Assembly: GCA_015711695.1 (NCBI GenBank)
Contig: JACVIW010000048.1
Span: 1-11,982, forward strand
Length of the DNA stretch: 11,982 nt
Direction: 5' to 3'
From: Candidatus Geohydrothermomicrobium daggyaiense
GTDB taxonomy: Bacteria > Actinomycetota > Geothermincolia > Fen-727 > JACVIW01
Shown: one piece after another, positions 1-7,693 of the stretch
Position numbering within the stretch: the first letter of the stretch is position 1
Layout of the letters: each line of letters opens with the position of its first letter
Translations under genes and position numbers: made by a program
Notes under the pieces: generated by a model
Seen by the model: only the letters and a program-made list of their open reading frames with translations
The model's database searches: none
What the model was told of the DNA's origin: nothing

Positions 1-466
1 CGCATGCATCTCCCGGAAGGAGCTCCTCATTACTTGAATCCACATCTGTCAACTTGACAAAAATGTTTTTCTTACACAGTACGTGGCGCTCGCCATAGAT
101 TATTTTCGAAGTTTTGAGAGTAAATCTGAGCGTATTCCCGACTCTATCCGGAACGCTATCAACCTGTCCTTTTATTCTCACCTCTCCCGATAATCCCTGC
201 GCTTCGGTGAAAGGATCGCTAAATAAAGAACTGAGGTGAAACCTTGCAGATGTATATCCGGCTATCATAAACAGGATAAGTAATGCGATAATTTTTACGC
301 TATTTCCCAAGGAATTATGGCAGAAGAATCCGAACAGTGCGATTAGAAAACAAGCATATACCGCGAAGCAAAGTACATCTTTTTGGACGAAAGCTGCAAA
401 AATCCCCACGCACAGTGAGAAAAAACATAAAAGATAGAATGAACCTCTTGGACTAAATTTCGACAA
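1..466 (-). CDS. comEC: ComEC/Rec2 DNA-uptake channel, N-terminal part (runs off left edge)
   Basis: ComEC forms the inner-membrane channel through which transforming single-stranded DNA enters the cytoplasm. I translated the minus strand from 466 to the edge and found an uninterrupted frame of 155 codons. It contains three hydrophobic segments (about residues 9-27, 31-49 and 57-74) followed by a soluble stretch with a G-E-V-x-I-K-G-Q-V beta-strand pattern. This is the layout of the ComEC N-terminus (DUF4131 region). The competence/metallo-beta-lactamase parts would lie beyond base 1. The start is a TTG at 466-464, the first possible start after an in-frame TGA just upstream; it overlaps the comEA stop by 14 nt, which suggests translational coupling. 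GAAAGA precedes it as a weak ribosome site. The position directly after comEA is the classic comE order and supports the call. Confidence 0.85.
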   Translation of the reverse strand, partial: MSKFSPRGSFYLLCFFSLCVGIFAAFVQKDVLCFAVYACFLIALFGFFCHNSLGNSVKIIALLILFMIAGYTSARFHLSSLFSDPFTEAQGLSGEVRIKGQVDSVPDRVGNTLRFTLKTSKIIYGERHVLCKKNIFVKLTDVDSSNEELLPGDAC

Positions 467-1079
467 GGTCTTTCAGGGATTCAAATTTTCTCTGACCGAT
501 ACCCGGCACATTTTTTAGCCCGGAAACCGAGGTAAAGAAACCTTTTTCGCGCCTGTATTTGATTATTCTCGAGGCGAGTGCGGGTCCTATACCGGGCAAG
601 GACTCAAGTTCTTCGGCAGTTGCCGTGTTTATGTTTATCTTTTTACTCTGCGTGGATGTTTCGGCGTGATACCCAGCCGATAACGGGTCATCAAGCGAGT
701 TTCCGGCACATTTTTGGGGAACCATTATCTTTTGGCCGTCCCTTAGCCTCTCAGCAAGATTGAGTTGCTCGACATCAGCATCCGTTGATTCTCCGCCCGC
801 CGCTTTTATCGCGTCAGCAACCCTCATTCCTTCCCGCACTTCGTATAGGCCCGGTTTCAAGACTGCGCCAGCCACATGCACTTTGATTATCCTATTCTCA
901 TCAACGCTTGTTTTCTTCGAACTTATTATTTTCACACTTCTGGGTTTTGATTTTATGTAAGAAAAGATCCCGCCCGCTATTATAAAAAGCGCAAGAAGGA
1001 TGATAACTGAGATTTGAATCAAAGACAGGTCCGAAGCGCTTCTCACGATTTCGCTTGCTTTCTGTCTTAGCTCTTCCAT
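453..1079 (-). CDS. comEA: ComEA competence DNA-binding protein (SLBB + helix-hairpin-helix)
   Basis: ComEA is a membrane-anchored receptor that binds double-stranded DNA outside the cytoplasmic membrane and hands it to ComEC. The 208-residue product has a short cytoplasmic N-terminus, one membrane helix (about 20-41), a linker, an SLBB-type domain (about 66-121, with V-H-V-A-G-A-V and P-G-L-Y), a second linker, and a tandem helix-hairpin-helix domain (about 148-208). The latter carries the I-N-I-N-T-A-x-x-E-E-L signature and two P-G-I-G hairpins (161-165 and 191-195). I chose the ATG at 1079 because AAAAGGG lies about 10 nt before it. An ATG 30 nt further upstream (1109) keeps the frame but has no ribosome site and would sit at the predicted transcription start. 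comEC follows with an overlap, so the two are probably cotranscribed. Confidence 0.93.
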   Translation of the reverse strand: MEELRQKASEIVRSASDLSLIQISVIILLALFIIAGGIFSYIKSKPRSVKIISSKKTSVDENRIIKVHVAGAVLKPGLYEVREGMRVADAIKAAGGESTDADVEQLNLAERLRDGQKIMVPQKCAGNSLDDPLSAGYHAETSTQSKKININTATAEELESLPGIGPALASRIIKYRREKGFFTSVSGLKNVPGIGQRKFESLKDLVEI

Positions 1080-1117
1080 AAATGATACCCTTTTCAAATT
1101 TGCTTGCATTGCTTAAG

Positions 1118-1146
1118 AGAATAACATCATACACAAAGCAAATCAA
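1118..1146 (-). promoter_or_regulatory. Possible sigma-A/sigma-70 type promoter for comEA-comEC
   Basis: Reading the minus strand, TTGATT (1146-1141) and TATTCT (1123-1118) are separated by exactly 17 nt. Each matches the consensus at 4 of 6 positions. Transcription would start near 1110 and leave a leader of about 30 nt before the ATG at 1079. This fits the chosen comEA start better than the upstream ATG at 1109. The gap between leuS and comEA is about 216 nt, so a separate promoter is reasonable. The assignment rests on inspection only. Confidence 0.4.
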
Positions 1147-1295
1147 GCGAATTGGAAAATAACCTTGATATTGAGTTTAAAAACACCCTAGAGGGAAACT
1201 TCGAGAAGTTCATAAGACGAGACTTTTTGGAAAATATTTATCGTCAGATTCAAAAGTCAATAAGGCATGGGAAAGCCATGGCGCAAAAGAGTGCG

Positions 1296-3773
1296 TTAGA
1301 CAACAATGTTTACAAGTTTACCCGGTACAATCACAACTTTTCTAATCTGCCGATTTGCGATGTGTCGCCTCACTTTCTCTGAATCAAGCGCTTTTTTACG
1401 CATATCTTCTTCACTGATATCAGCGGAGACCTTTATCCTGTCCCTTACCTTTCCGTTTACCTGGACCACAAGAGTTATTTCCTCTGATTTTGCAAGAAGA
1501 GGATCATACTCGGGCCATGGTGATAAATGGATGCTTTCGCTTTTTCCCAGAACCTGCCACAATTCCTCGGTAATAAATGGCGAGAATGGAGCGAGCAATT
1601 GAAGGGTTGTCTCTACTGCTTCCCTTAAGACATCAGGATCAGGGGTTATTTCAGCCGTATACTTATAGATTCCATTCACAAGTTCCATTATGAAACTCAC
1701 AGCTGTATTAAACGCAAATTTTTCTATATCAGAAGAGACTTTCATGATTGTCTTATGTGTTAAGCTTCGCATTTCTCTGTGCCGCCGGTCATTCTGGTTA
1801 AGATTGGCTCCAGGCTTTTCCAATAAATCTATATACCGCTCATGCACAAGATTCCAGACTCTGTGAAGAAAACGATGCGCGCCCTCGACGCCTGCGTCAC
1901 TCCAATCCTTCCCGCATTCTGGCGGTCCCATGAAAAGTATGTATAGCCTTAGTGTGTCTGCTCCGAGTTTTTCTATGTATTCTCCCGGTGTTACGACATT
2001 ACCCCTCGATTTACTCATCTTCGCGCCATCCTTAGTTATCATCCCCTGGCAAAGAAGGTTTGTGAAAGGTTCAGTGAAATCGATTAAACCCATGTCATAG
2101 AGAACTTTCGTGAAAAACCGGGAGTAGAGAAGATGGAGAATAGCGTGTTCGATTCCCCCTATATACTGATCCACAGGCATCCAGTAACGGACCTCATCAC
2201 GATCAAAGGGTGCGTTTTCTTCTTTTGGGCTCACGTATCTGAAGAAATACCACGATGAATCAACAAACGTGTCCATCGTGTCCGTCTCGCGCTTTGCCTC
2301 CATGCCGCATTTAGGGCAAGTCGTCTTATAAAACGATTCCTCAAAAGGCAGTGGAGACTTCCCACCCTCTGCAAGGGACAGATTCTCCGGGAGAATTACT
2401 GGCAAATCTTCCTCCGGAACAGGAACTATTCCGCAAAAATCACAGTAGATCATTGGTATCGGTGCACCCCAGTAGCGCTGCCTGGAGACAAGCCAATCAC
2501 GAAGCCTGTAGTTCACCGCCCTTCCACCAAATGAGTTTTCCTCGAGAAAATCACATATCTTGTTTCTACCCTCCTCGCTTGGAGTCCCGTTAAAGACCCC
2601 CGAATTGACCATAATACCCTCGCCCTCGTACGCTGATTCCATCTTTTCTGCAACGAGCTCCGCATCAGCTGGCTTTATTACTATTTTTATGGGGAGACCA
2701 TATTTCCTGGCGAAATCAAAGTCCCTCTGGTCATGCGCAGGAACACCCATAACAGCGCCGGTGCCATATTCCATCAGAACAAAATTAGCGGTATATACGG
2801 GCACTCTCTCATCGTTAACGGGATTTATTACGTAATCTCCTAAAAATACCCCTTCCTTTTCCGTGTCTATTGCTGATCGCTCAAAAGAGGTCCTGCCTGC
2901 CAATCCCTCCCTGAATTCATCAACCTTCTCTTTGATCTGAGCACTTCTCGCAAGACGGTCAACCAGCGGATGTTCGGGCGCGAGAAGGAAGAATGTAACA
3001 CCAAAAAGCGTATCCGGTCTGGTGGTATACACTCGTATCTTCTCCCCAGTCGATTCCAGGGTGAAATCAACATGAGCCCCTGAGGATTTTCCAATCCAGT
3101 TTCTCTGCATGGTAAGCACCCTCTCGGGCCAGCCAGTAAGCAGTTTCATGTCATCAAGGAGTCTTTCTGCGTAATCGGTTATTTTGAAAAACCACTGATT
3201 AAGCCACTTTGACACCACGAAAGCACCGCAGCGCTCACATGAACCGTCGGAAAGTACTTGCTCGTTGGCGAGAACCGTACCGCATGATGGACACCAGTTG
3301 GCAGCCGCGTCCGCTTTATACGCAAGGCCCATCTCGAACATCTTTATGAAGAACCACTGAGTCCATTTGTAATACCCTGGATCGCATGTGGATATTTCGC
3401 GAGTCCAGTCATAGGCAAAGCCAAGTCTCTTTAAATCCTGGCGAATAAGCTCGATATTTTTTCTTGTCCAGGTCGCAGGATGTATTCCACTCTGTATAGC
3501 GGCGTTCTCAGCAGGCAGACCGAAAGCGTCATAACCCATGGGATGTAGAACGGTATAGCCTTTTCTCATAAAGTACCTTGCAAGAACGTCTCCAAGGGTA
3601 TAGTTCGCGACATGCCCCATATGAGCCGGGCCGCTCGGGTAAGGAAACATCACGAGAATATACTTCTTGGGCCTGCCGTCTTTTACAGCCCGGTAGGCCT
3701 GGTCCTCGCTCCAGATCTTCACCCATTTTTCTTCTATTGACTTATGGTCGTATTGTTTGTGCGTTTGAATCAC
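1296..3773 (-). CDS. leuS: Leucyl-tRNA synthetase
   Basis: This class Ia synthetase charges tRNA-Leu with leucine in the cytoplasm. The 825-residue frame has normal bacterial length and all expected parts. There is a YDHK-x-I-E-x-K-W N-terminus, the HIGH motif as HMGH (51-54), and zinc-knuckle cysteines (CPSC and CERC, roughly 160-185). A CP1 editing domain has T-T-R-P-D-T and G-T-G-A-V-M-x-V-P-A-H-D. A second CPKC cysteine pair follows, then D-S-S-W-Y-F-F-R-Y, KMSKS (585-589), the anticodon-binding domain, and a C-terminal domain ending in P-G-K-L-V-N-I-V-V. Translation start is uncertain. The GTG at 3773 is the only standard in-frame start, but its first G is the last G of the GGAGG box. 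An in-frame ACG at 3764-3762 lies 8 nt after that box and would give a protein starting M-H-K-Q-Y-D-H-K. No T-box-like leader is seen. Confidence 0.97.
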   Translation of the reverse strand: MIQTHKQYDHKSIEEKWVKIWSEDQAYRAVKDGRPKKYILVMFPYPSGPAHMGHVANYTLGDVLARYFMRKGYTVLHPMGYDAFGLPAENAAIQSGIHPATWTRKNIELIRQDLKRLGFAYDWTREISTCDPGYYKWTQWFFIKMFEMGLAYKADAAANWCPSCGTVLANEQVLSDGSCERCGAFVVSKWLNQWFFKITDYAERLLDDMKLLTGWPERVLTMQRNWIGKSSGAHVDFTLESTGEKIRVYTTRPDTLFGVTFFLLAPEHPLVDRLARSAQIKEKVDEFREGLAGRTSFERSAIDTEKEGVFLGDYVINPVNDERVPVYTANFVLMEYGTGAVMGVPAHDQRDFDFARKYGLPIKIVIKPADAELVAEKMESAYEGEGIMVNSGVFNGTPSEEGRNKICDFLEENSFGGRAVNYRLRDWLVSRQRYWGAPIPMIYCDFCGIVPVPEEDLPVILPENLSLAEGGKSPLPFEESFYKTTCPKCGMEAKRETDTMDTFVDSSWYFFRYVSPKEENAPFDRDEVRYWMPVDQYIGGIEHAILHLLYSRFFTKVLYDMGLIDFTEPFTNLLCQGMITKDGAKMSKSRGNVVTPGEYIEKLGADTLRLYILFMGPPECGKDWSDAGVEGAHRFLHRVWNLVHERYIDLLEKPGANLNQNDRRHREMRSLTHKTIMKVSSDIEKFAFNTAVSFIMELVNGIYKYTAEITPDPDVLREAVETTLQLLAPFSPFITEELWQVLGKSESIHLSPWPEYDPLLAKSEEITLVVQVNGKVRDRIKVSADISEEDMRKKALDSEKVRRHIANRQIRKVVIVPGKLVNIVV

Positions 3774-3778
3774 CTCCA
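3769..3778 (-). promoter_or_regulatory. Extended Shine-Dalgarno sequence of leuS, overlapping the GTG
   Basis: On the minus strand the sequence reads TGGAGGTGAT. Nine contiguous bases (GGAGGTGAT) can pair with the conserved 3' end of bacterial 16S rRNA. The putative GTG start (3773-3771) is embedded in this pairing site, so it has no spacer. No other ribosome site is visible further upstream. This site therefore argues for initiation a few codons later. Confidence 0.75.
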
Positions 3779-3836
3779 GGCGATGAGAATAGCACCAGTT
3801 TCAATCGCGAGCAATAAATAATCCAATGCTTTGGAG

Positions 3837-3865
3837 AATATAGAGAATAACATAAATCAGTACAA
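3837..3865 (-). promoter_or_regulatory. Possible promoter of leuS
   Basis: The minus strand has TTGTAC (3865-3860), a 17-nt spacer and TATATT (3842-3837). The -10 box matches 5 of 6 consensus bases and the -35 box 3 of 6. Transcription would begin near 3830, giving a leader of roughly 55-65 nt. The rest of the 281-nt gap between leuS and the tetR-type gene holds AT-rich sequence with other TATAAT-like words (for example near 3970) and a small GC-rich imperfect stem around 3911-3964. I see no gene or clear terminator in it. Confidence 0.35.
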
Positions 3866-4054
3866 CGAGAGTAAAAGAAGAAAAGAATTGGTATTCGCTT
3901 ATACACACGTCACCGCGATCTACCGGCAGTATAATACCTTTTTAATTCACCCGCGGACGGTGGCGAAGATTATTATATCTTTATGTATTTCATTAGAAAG
4001 GATGCCCTTATTAAAAAGCTTTTCTATTGTTTAATCCAGTAGAAAATAAAGTGG

Positions 4055-4750
4055 TCACTGCAAACCGGGATCCATCCTCTCGGTTTGCGGTTCTTTGGCT
4101 ATTGTTACTTTATGGGAGGGAAAATTCGTAAAGAGCGGAAATTCAGAGCGGGCTATACCTGTCATCACAAATGAAACCATCTGCCTGGCAAGTTCTTCCA
4201 CATTAATCGCTCTGCTCCGGTGACTTATCATATATCTGTAGGGAACCTCGATGAAAATCATAAGAAGAGCCTGAGCAACAAGTTCGGATTTAACAGGCCT
4301 AAATATGCCGTGCCATATCCCATTTTCGATTATTCTGGAAAGCTCTCTTGTCATTCTTCTGTCGAACTCATCCCATATTGCATAAATCGAAGCGTCCTTA
4401 CCGAATGCTTCGCTATAATACACGCGAACTATCTCATCATTTTCAACAAAATACCGATAGAAGAAAACAAGTCCTGACTCGAGTTTTTTTGTAAAATTTT
4501 GAAGGTCAGGAGGGTTATCCCTGCCAAAATCAAGAGAGATAATCGTATTCTCGTAAAGCGAGTTCAAGAACTCCTTCAACAATTCAATAAAAACGTGTCT
4601 CTTGTTTGTAAAATACTTATAGAAAGTTGCCCTGGCGACTTTAGCCTCGCGAAGTATGTCTTCCACAGACGCCGAGGCATAGCCATTCTCCGCAAATACT
4701 TTTTTTGCTGCATTTATTATGATTTTCCTGATGTCCCTTTTCTTTGACAT
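4055..4750 (-). CDS. TetR/AcrR-family transcriptional regulator
   Basis: This is probably a ligand-responsive repressor that binds DNA as a dimer. The 231-residue product begins with the standard TetR helix-turn-helix region (about residues 8-54): I-I-x-A-A-x-x-V-F-A-E-N-G-Y, then S-V-E-D-I-L-R-E-A-K-V-A-R-A-T-F-Y-K-Y-F-x-N-K. The remaining, more variable helical part would be the ligand and dimer domain. The ATG at 4750 has a strong ribosome site (GGGAGG, 5 nt upstream). It is divergent from the flavoprotein at 4883, with 132 nt between them. In this family that arrangement commonly means autoregulation plus control of the divergent gene. The ligand cannot be inferred. The nearby putative lipid/isoprenoid enzymes make a lipid-type effector plausible, but that is a guess. 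Confidence 0.93.
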   Translation of the reverse strand: MSKKRDIRKIIINAAKKVFAENGYASASVEDILREAKVARATFYKYFTNKRHVFIELLKEFLNSLYENTIISLDFGRDNPPDLQNFTKKLESGLVFFYRYFVENDEIVRVYYSEAFGKDASIYAIWDEFDRRMTRELSRIIENGIWHGIFRPVKSELVAQALLMIFIEVPYRYMISHRSRAINVEELARQMVSFVMTGIARSEFPLFTNFPSHKVTIAKEPQTERMDPGLQ

Positions 4751-4882
4751 TCTTGCCTCCCGGAGTGCCGCACCTTTAGTCGATTATTGTAGCATTAAAT
4801 TAAGCATTGTGAGTATTATTATAGCTGACGTTTCTCTCATATCATTTATATCCTTCCGTCTAGATTAACACAGGGGGTCAGA
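4751..4882. promoter_or_regulatory. Divergent control region between tetR-type gene and flavoprotein gene
   Basis: This 132-nt AT-rich gap must hold the promoters of both genes. For the tetR-type gene, a perfect TATAAT lies on the minus strand at 4823-4818, but no good -35 box is found 16-18 nt upstream. On the plus strand TATTAT (4814-4819) overlaps it. The word ATAGCTGACGT (4821-4831) abuts these boxes and recurs upstream of the acyl-CoA dehydrogenase gene. A clean palindromic TetR operator is not evident; AGCATT occurs twice as a direct repeat (4791-4796 and 4803-4808). Confidence 0.4.
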
Positions 4883-5998
4883 ATGAGCGCCAGAGAAGTT
4901 CATATATACGGTGGTGGCATGTCGGGAATGATAGCCGCTTATTCCCTTGTAAAAGAAGGCTACAGGGTTTTCGTGCATGAAAAAGAAGCCAATTTCGGTG
5001 GCTCAAGTGAGTACAACCCGTCAACCCACGTTACACCAATCGATCCAGTTGCAACATCTAAATATATTGGCCTGAATATAGAAAATTGTTTCTCGCCCGT
5101 TTCAAGACCCATTCCTTTTTACTTCAATGAAACAAAAATAACGATTCCTCACCAGGGCTTCTATGCGCTGGAAAGAGGCACAAGACCCTCGAGCATAGAC
5201 TCTCTATTGTATTCAAAATGTATTGAAGCAGGCGTGGAATTCGTTTTTAATTCCAAACTTACCGCGGAGGTCGTGGAGCGTCCAAAGCCTTCAAGCATCG
5301 TTGCCTGCGGCCTTTCTCCTTCAGTCTACAAGATGCTCGATATTCCGTGTCTTAAATGGGAGGGATGGATTTCTAGAGGCAACACCCGCATATCAAATTA
5401 TGCGTTTACCTGGTGGGGGGATTGTGTCACAGAATACGGTTATTTCTCCTCCGTAAAAGACTATTATTTTAACCTCCTTTTTAGCACCAGTCCTGTTGGA
5501 AAGAACTGCCTTGAAAGATACAGGAAATTCCTGGCAAGCGCGGAAGGCATAGAACATGAAAATTGGAAGCGAACGGCAGGAGTAGTTCCACTTGCTTCAC
5601 CCAGGAACCCCAGACTTTTTCATAAAGGGTTTATTTTATGCGGTACCATATCCGGGTTAATGGATCCAGTGTTCTGGTTCGGTATATCAGGCGCAATTGT
5701 CAGCGGAAAAATAGCGGCTATTGCAGTAATGGATCCTAACAGGGCAGAGCTCGAGTTTAACCGTTTCACTTCAGGTTTCTCCCGCTCATACTTAATAAAA
5801 AACCGTTTCTGGTACAAATATTTCAGGCCTGCTGCGAATAAGGTGGAGAAGGCGTTGAATTTTTTGGGTCCTGAAAACGTGAATATCCTTTTAAGATCTA
5901 TGGGAAGTCTTGCCCTGTCAGGCAAAATCAGGCAGACAATCGTTCCTGGTTTCGGGCCATATAATACAGAACACTCCTGGACTGTCATCTCAAATTGA
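4883..5998 (+). CDS. FAD-dependent oxidoreductase resembling geranylgeranyl reductases
   Basis: The 371-residue protein is a Rossmann-fold flavoprotein. The N-terminal dinucleotide-binding motif is I-Y-G-G-G-M-S-G-M (about 8-16), with the acidic residue ending the second strand at E33. A middle motif E-R-G-x-R-P-S-S-I-D-S-L-L-Y resembles the corresponding stretch of geranylgeranyl-reductase-like flavoproteins. Near the C-terminal half, L-C-G-T-I-S-G-L-M-D-P (about 253-262) followed by G-I-S-G-A-I-V-S-G-K-I-A-A matches the second FAD-contact motif. However, the usual G-D is G-T here (T255). No signal peptide is visible. The ATG at 4883 follows a GGGGG ribosome site 5 nt upstream. The gene is divergent from the TetR gene and ends 9 nt from the convergent desaturase-like gene. 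Substrate is unknown; an isoprenoid or lipid double bond is the family-based guess. Confidence 0.8.
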   Translation: MSAREVHIYGGGMSGMIAAYSLVKEGYRVFVHEKEANFGGSSEYNPSTHVTPIDPVATSKYIGLNIENCFSPVSRPIPFYFNETKITIPHQGFYALERGTRPSSIDSLLYSKCIEAGVEFVFNSKLTAEVVERPKPSSIVACGLSPSVYKMLDIPCLKWEGWISRGNTRISNYAFTWWGDCVTEYGYFSSVKDYYFNLLFSTSPVGKNCLERYRKFLASAEGIEHENWKRTAGVVPLASPRNPRLFHKGFILCGTISGLMDPVFWFGISGAIVSGKIAAIAVMDPNRAELEFNRFTSGFSRSYLIKNRFWYKYFRPAANKVEKALNFLGPENVNILLRSMGSLALSGKIRQTIVPGFGPYNTEHSWTVISN

Positions 5999-6007
5999 AC
6001 AATTTCA

Positions 6008-7504
6008 TTAAGTTTTTTTGCCACCGGTCCTAGTGAGAAACCGCCAGAAAAACCTTCCTGCTTTCAAGGCAAGTGCAATCATAACGGCGAAAGTCACCGG
6101 CCTTGCCACCTTCATAAACGGCTCTGCTTGCATGAACTCAACGTTAAGATTGATCGCTTTACCCATATAATCCTCCGCAACGAGCTCAGCAACTTTATTT
6201 GCACTCCAAATTGCTGCTTCCATGCCACCTGAACTGACTTCCGTCCTGGTATAGTCACCAGCAAGGTACAGATTTTCGTAGGGCGAACGCTGAAATGGTC
6301 GGTGGGATTCCATGCCAGGAAACGGCCGGTACACTCCCTGTCGTTCCCTAACCAGTTTCCACTTTCTCACCATATCTCGTTTTATTAATGGGAAAATATT
6401 TTCTATCTGCCCAATTGCGAGATCGAATATTAGCTTATCAGGAAGTCCAATAAGATGATCCGCCGGCGAAAGAACCATTTCGAACATGCTTCCTTCCTTG
6501 AATATATGTGGAAGCACGTTAGATAAGTCGGCATAAGTGTTAAAGACACAATCAGTGGAAAAGAAAGTCACATCTACATCCGTTACCTTTCGGTCAAACC
6601 AAATCTGAAGGGAAAGAGACGGAGCATGTTCAAAGTAAAAAAGGTCCCTAAAGTATTCAAGGTTGAACGACTCTTTCGGGAGGATTCGCCTTAAAAGAAA
6701 CGGAGGAAGAGTTGAGATATAGAGATCCGCCTCCACCCTGTTGCCATTCCCCAGACGAATCGCTTTTACCTTTCCGCTTTCGACTTCGATAGACTCCACC
6801 GGTGTTTCAAGAAATATCTTCCCCCCTCTGGACTCGATATATTCACGGCATCTGTCGACCCAGATCTCACCCATTCCTCCATTCGCAAACCCAACTCGCG
6901 CAGTACTCGCTGAACCCATCACTTTCATTCCCCAGTTAAGCATGACTTTCGCCGACACTGCGTATGATGGAGTGAAAGTGAGACCGTTAATTCCAGGCTC
7001 CATCACCTTTAAACCTTCAAGTGGAGCGAATTTGTATACAAGTGTCGCCATGCTGATATTATCAAGCCGTTTCACCTTTTCTTCTGAAAGCAAGAAGCCC
7101 AGGCCAAGCGGTAGTGCCGCGGCGATAACTTTCCATCTTGGAATATCTCTGTAATCTTTAAGAAGATGAGAAAAAGCATATATTGCGTGGAGTGGCGCGG
7201 GCAATTTTTTGAACTTAAGTATCGCTAAATTGCCACCCGCTTGAGCGTAATAGAATTCGGTGTTCTTCCAGATAATATTATTTTCAATTCCTAATTTTTC
7301 AAAAAAATTAAGCAGGTTAACATAATAAGGGAAAAATACATGCAACGCGTTATCAATAAGATCCCCATCCTCGTCATGCCAGGAACTCGCCCTTCCGCCC
7401 AGTATGCTGTCCGATTCGAAAACACTGACCTCTATGCCTAGATCAAGCAGATTTATTGCCGCCGCAAGACCGCTCATTCCACCGCCCATAACGACCGCAT
7501 TCAT
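6008..7504 (-). CDS. Phytoene-desaturase/HpnE-type FAD-dependent amine-oxidase family protein
   Basis: The 498-residue protein belongs to the FAD-dependent amine oxidase/desaturase superfamily. It has V-M-G-G-G-M-S-G-L (5-13), E30 at the end of strand two, and L-G-G-R-A (35-39). Next comes D-N-A-L-H-V-F-F-x-x-Y-x-N, characteristic of plant/cyanobacterial-type phytoene and zeta-carotene desaturases and of HpnE-like enzymes. The C-terminal FAD motif is Y-L-A-G-D-Y-T-R-T-E-V-x-S-G-G-M-E-A-A. After it come about 50 extra residues with a hydrophobic segment (about 472-488) and a basic end, probably a membrane anchor. Family members desaturate or oxidise long isoprenoid chains at the membrane. The ATG at 7504 has AAGGAGG 4 nt upstream. 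No phytoene or squalene synthase gene is in view, so the substrate is open. Confidence 0.85.
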   Translation of the reverse strand: MNAVVMGGGMSGLAAAINLLDLGIEVSVFESDSILGGRASSWHDEDGDLIDNALHVFFPYYVNLLNFFEKLGIENNIIWKNTEFYYAQAGGNLAILKFKKLPAPLHAIYAFSHLLKDYRDIPRWKVIAAALPLGLGFLLSEEKVKRLDNISMATLVYKFAPLEGLKVMEPGINGLTFTPSYAVSAKVMLNWGMKVMGSASTARVGFANGGMGEIWVDRCREYIESRGGKIFLETPVESIEVESGKVKAIRLGNGNRVEADLYISTLPPFLLRRILPKESFNLEYFRDLFYFEHAPSLSLQIWFDRKVTDVDVTFFSTDCVFNTYADLSNVLPHIFKEGSMFEMVLSPADHLIGLPDKLIFDLAIGQIENIFPLIKRDMVRKWKLVRERQGVYRPFPGMESHRPFQRSPYENLYLAGDYTRTEVSSGGMEAAIWSANKVAELVAEDYMGKAINLNVEFMQAEPFMKVARPVTFAVMIALALKAGRFFWRFLTRTGGKKT

Positions 7505-7693
7505 ATTTCCTCCTTATCAGAAACCACACAAAGTACGCTATATTGATAAGCTAATAAAGTATATTCAATAAACCGGTCAATTCATATTTGCCATTCAGAC
7601 ACTTTAACATACCAGTGCGCCGAAAATTGCATTTTGATATCATATCTTCTACCATAAACAACCTTTAGATAAAACGATCTCGGAGGGTGAGCG
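7505..7693. promoter_or_regulatory. Divergent intergenic region between desaturase-like and hydrolase genes
   Basis: This 189-nt gap separates two divergent genes and must carry their promoters. On the minus strand a TTGACC box lies near 7577-7572, but only weak -10 words (TTTATT/TTATTA) follow it at 16-17 nt. On the plus strand TTGATA (about 7633-7638) has no good partner. I found no operator-like palindrome and no small gene. Confidence 0.25.

Noticed and set aside
1263..1285. Hairpin CATGG/CCATG after leuS as a terminator
   Set aside because: Only five base pairs, a G-G mismatch next to it and no T-run on the minus-strand side.
1152..1382. Plus-strand frame of 76 codons between comEA and leuS with hydrophilic, helix-like content
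   Set aside because: It starts only at a TTG without a ribosome site, overlaps the end of leuS by 87 nt on the opposite strand, and I recognise nothing in it.
3831..4034. Plus-strand frame of 67 codons in the leuS/tetR gap
   Set aside because: TTG start without a convincing ribosome site, AT-rich random-looking composition, and it overlaps the likely leuS promoter on the other strand.
3774..4054. T-box riboswitch upstream of leuS
   Set aside because: I looked for the conserved T-box element and a terminator/antiterminator pair. The GC-rich words near 3911-3964 do not match, and no stem plus T-run follows.
5992..6019. Terminator between the two convergent flavoprotein genes (AAATT/AATTT stem, then seven Ts at 6013-6019)
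   Set aside because: The stem is only five AT pairs and the T-run begins several bases later, inside the opposite gene. Too weak to list.
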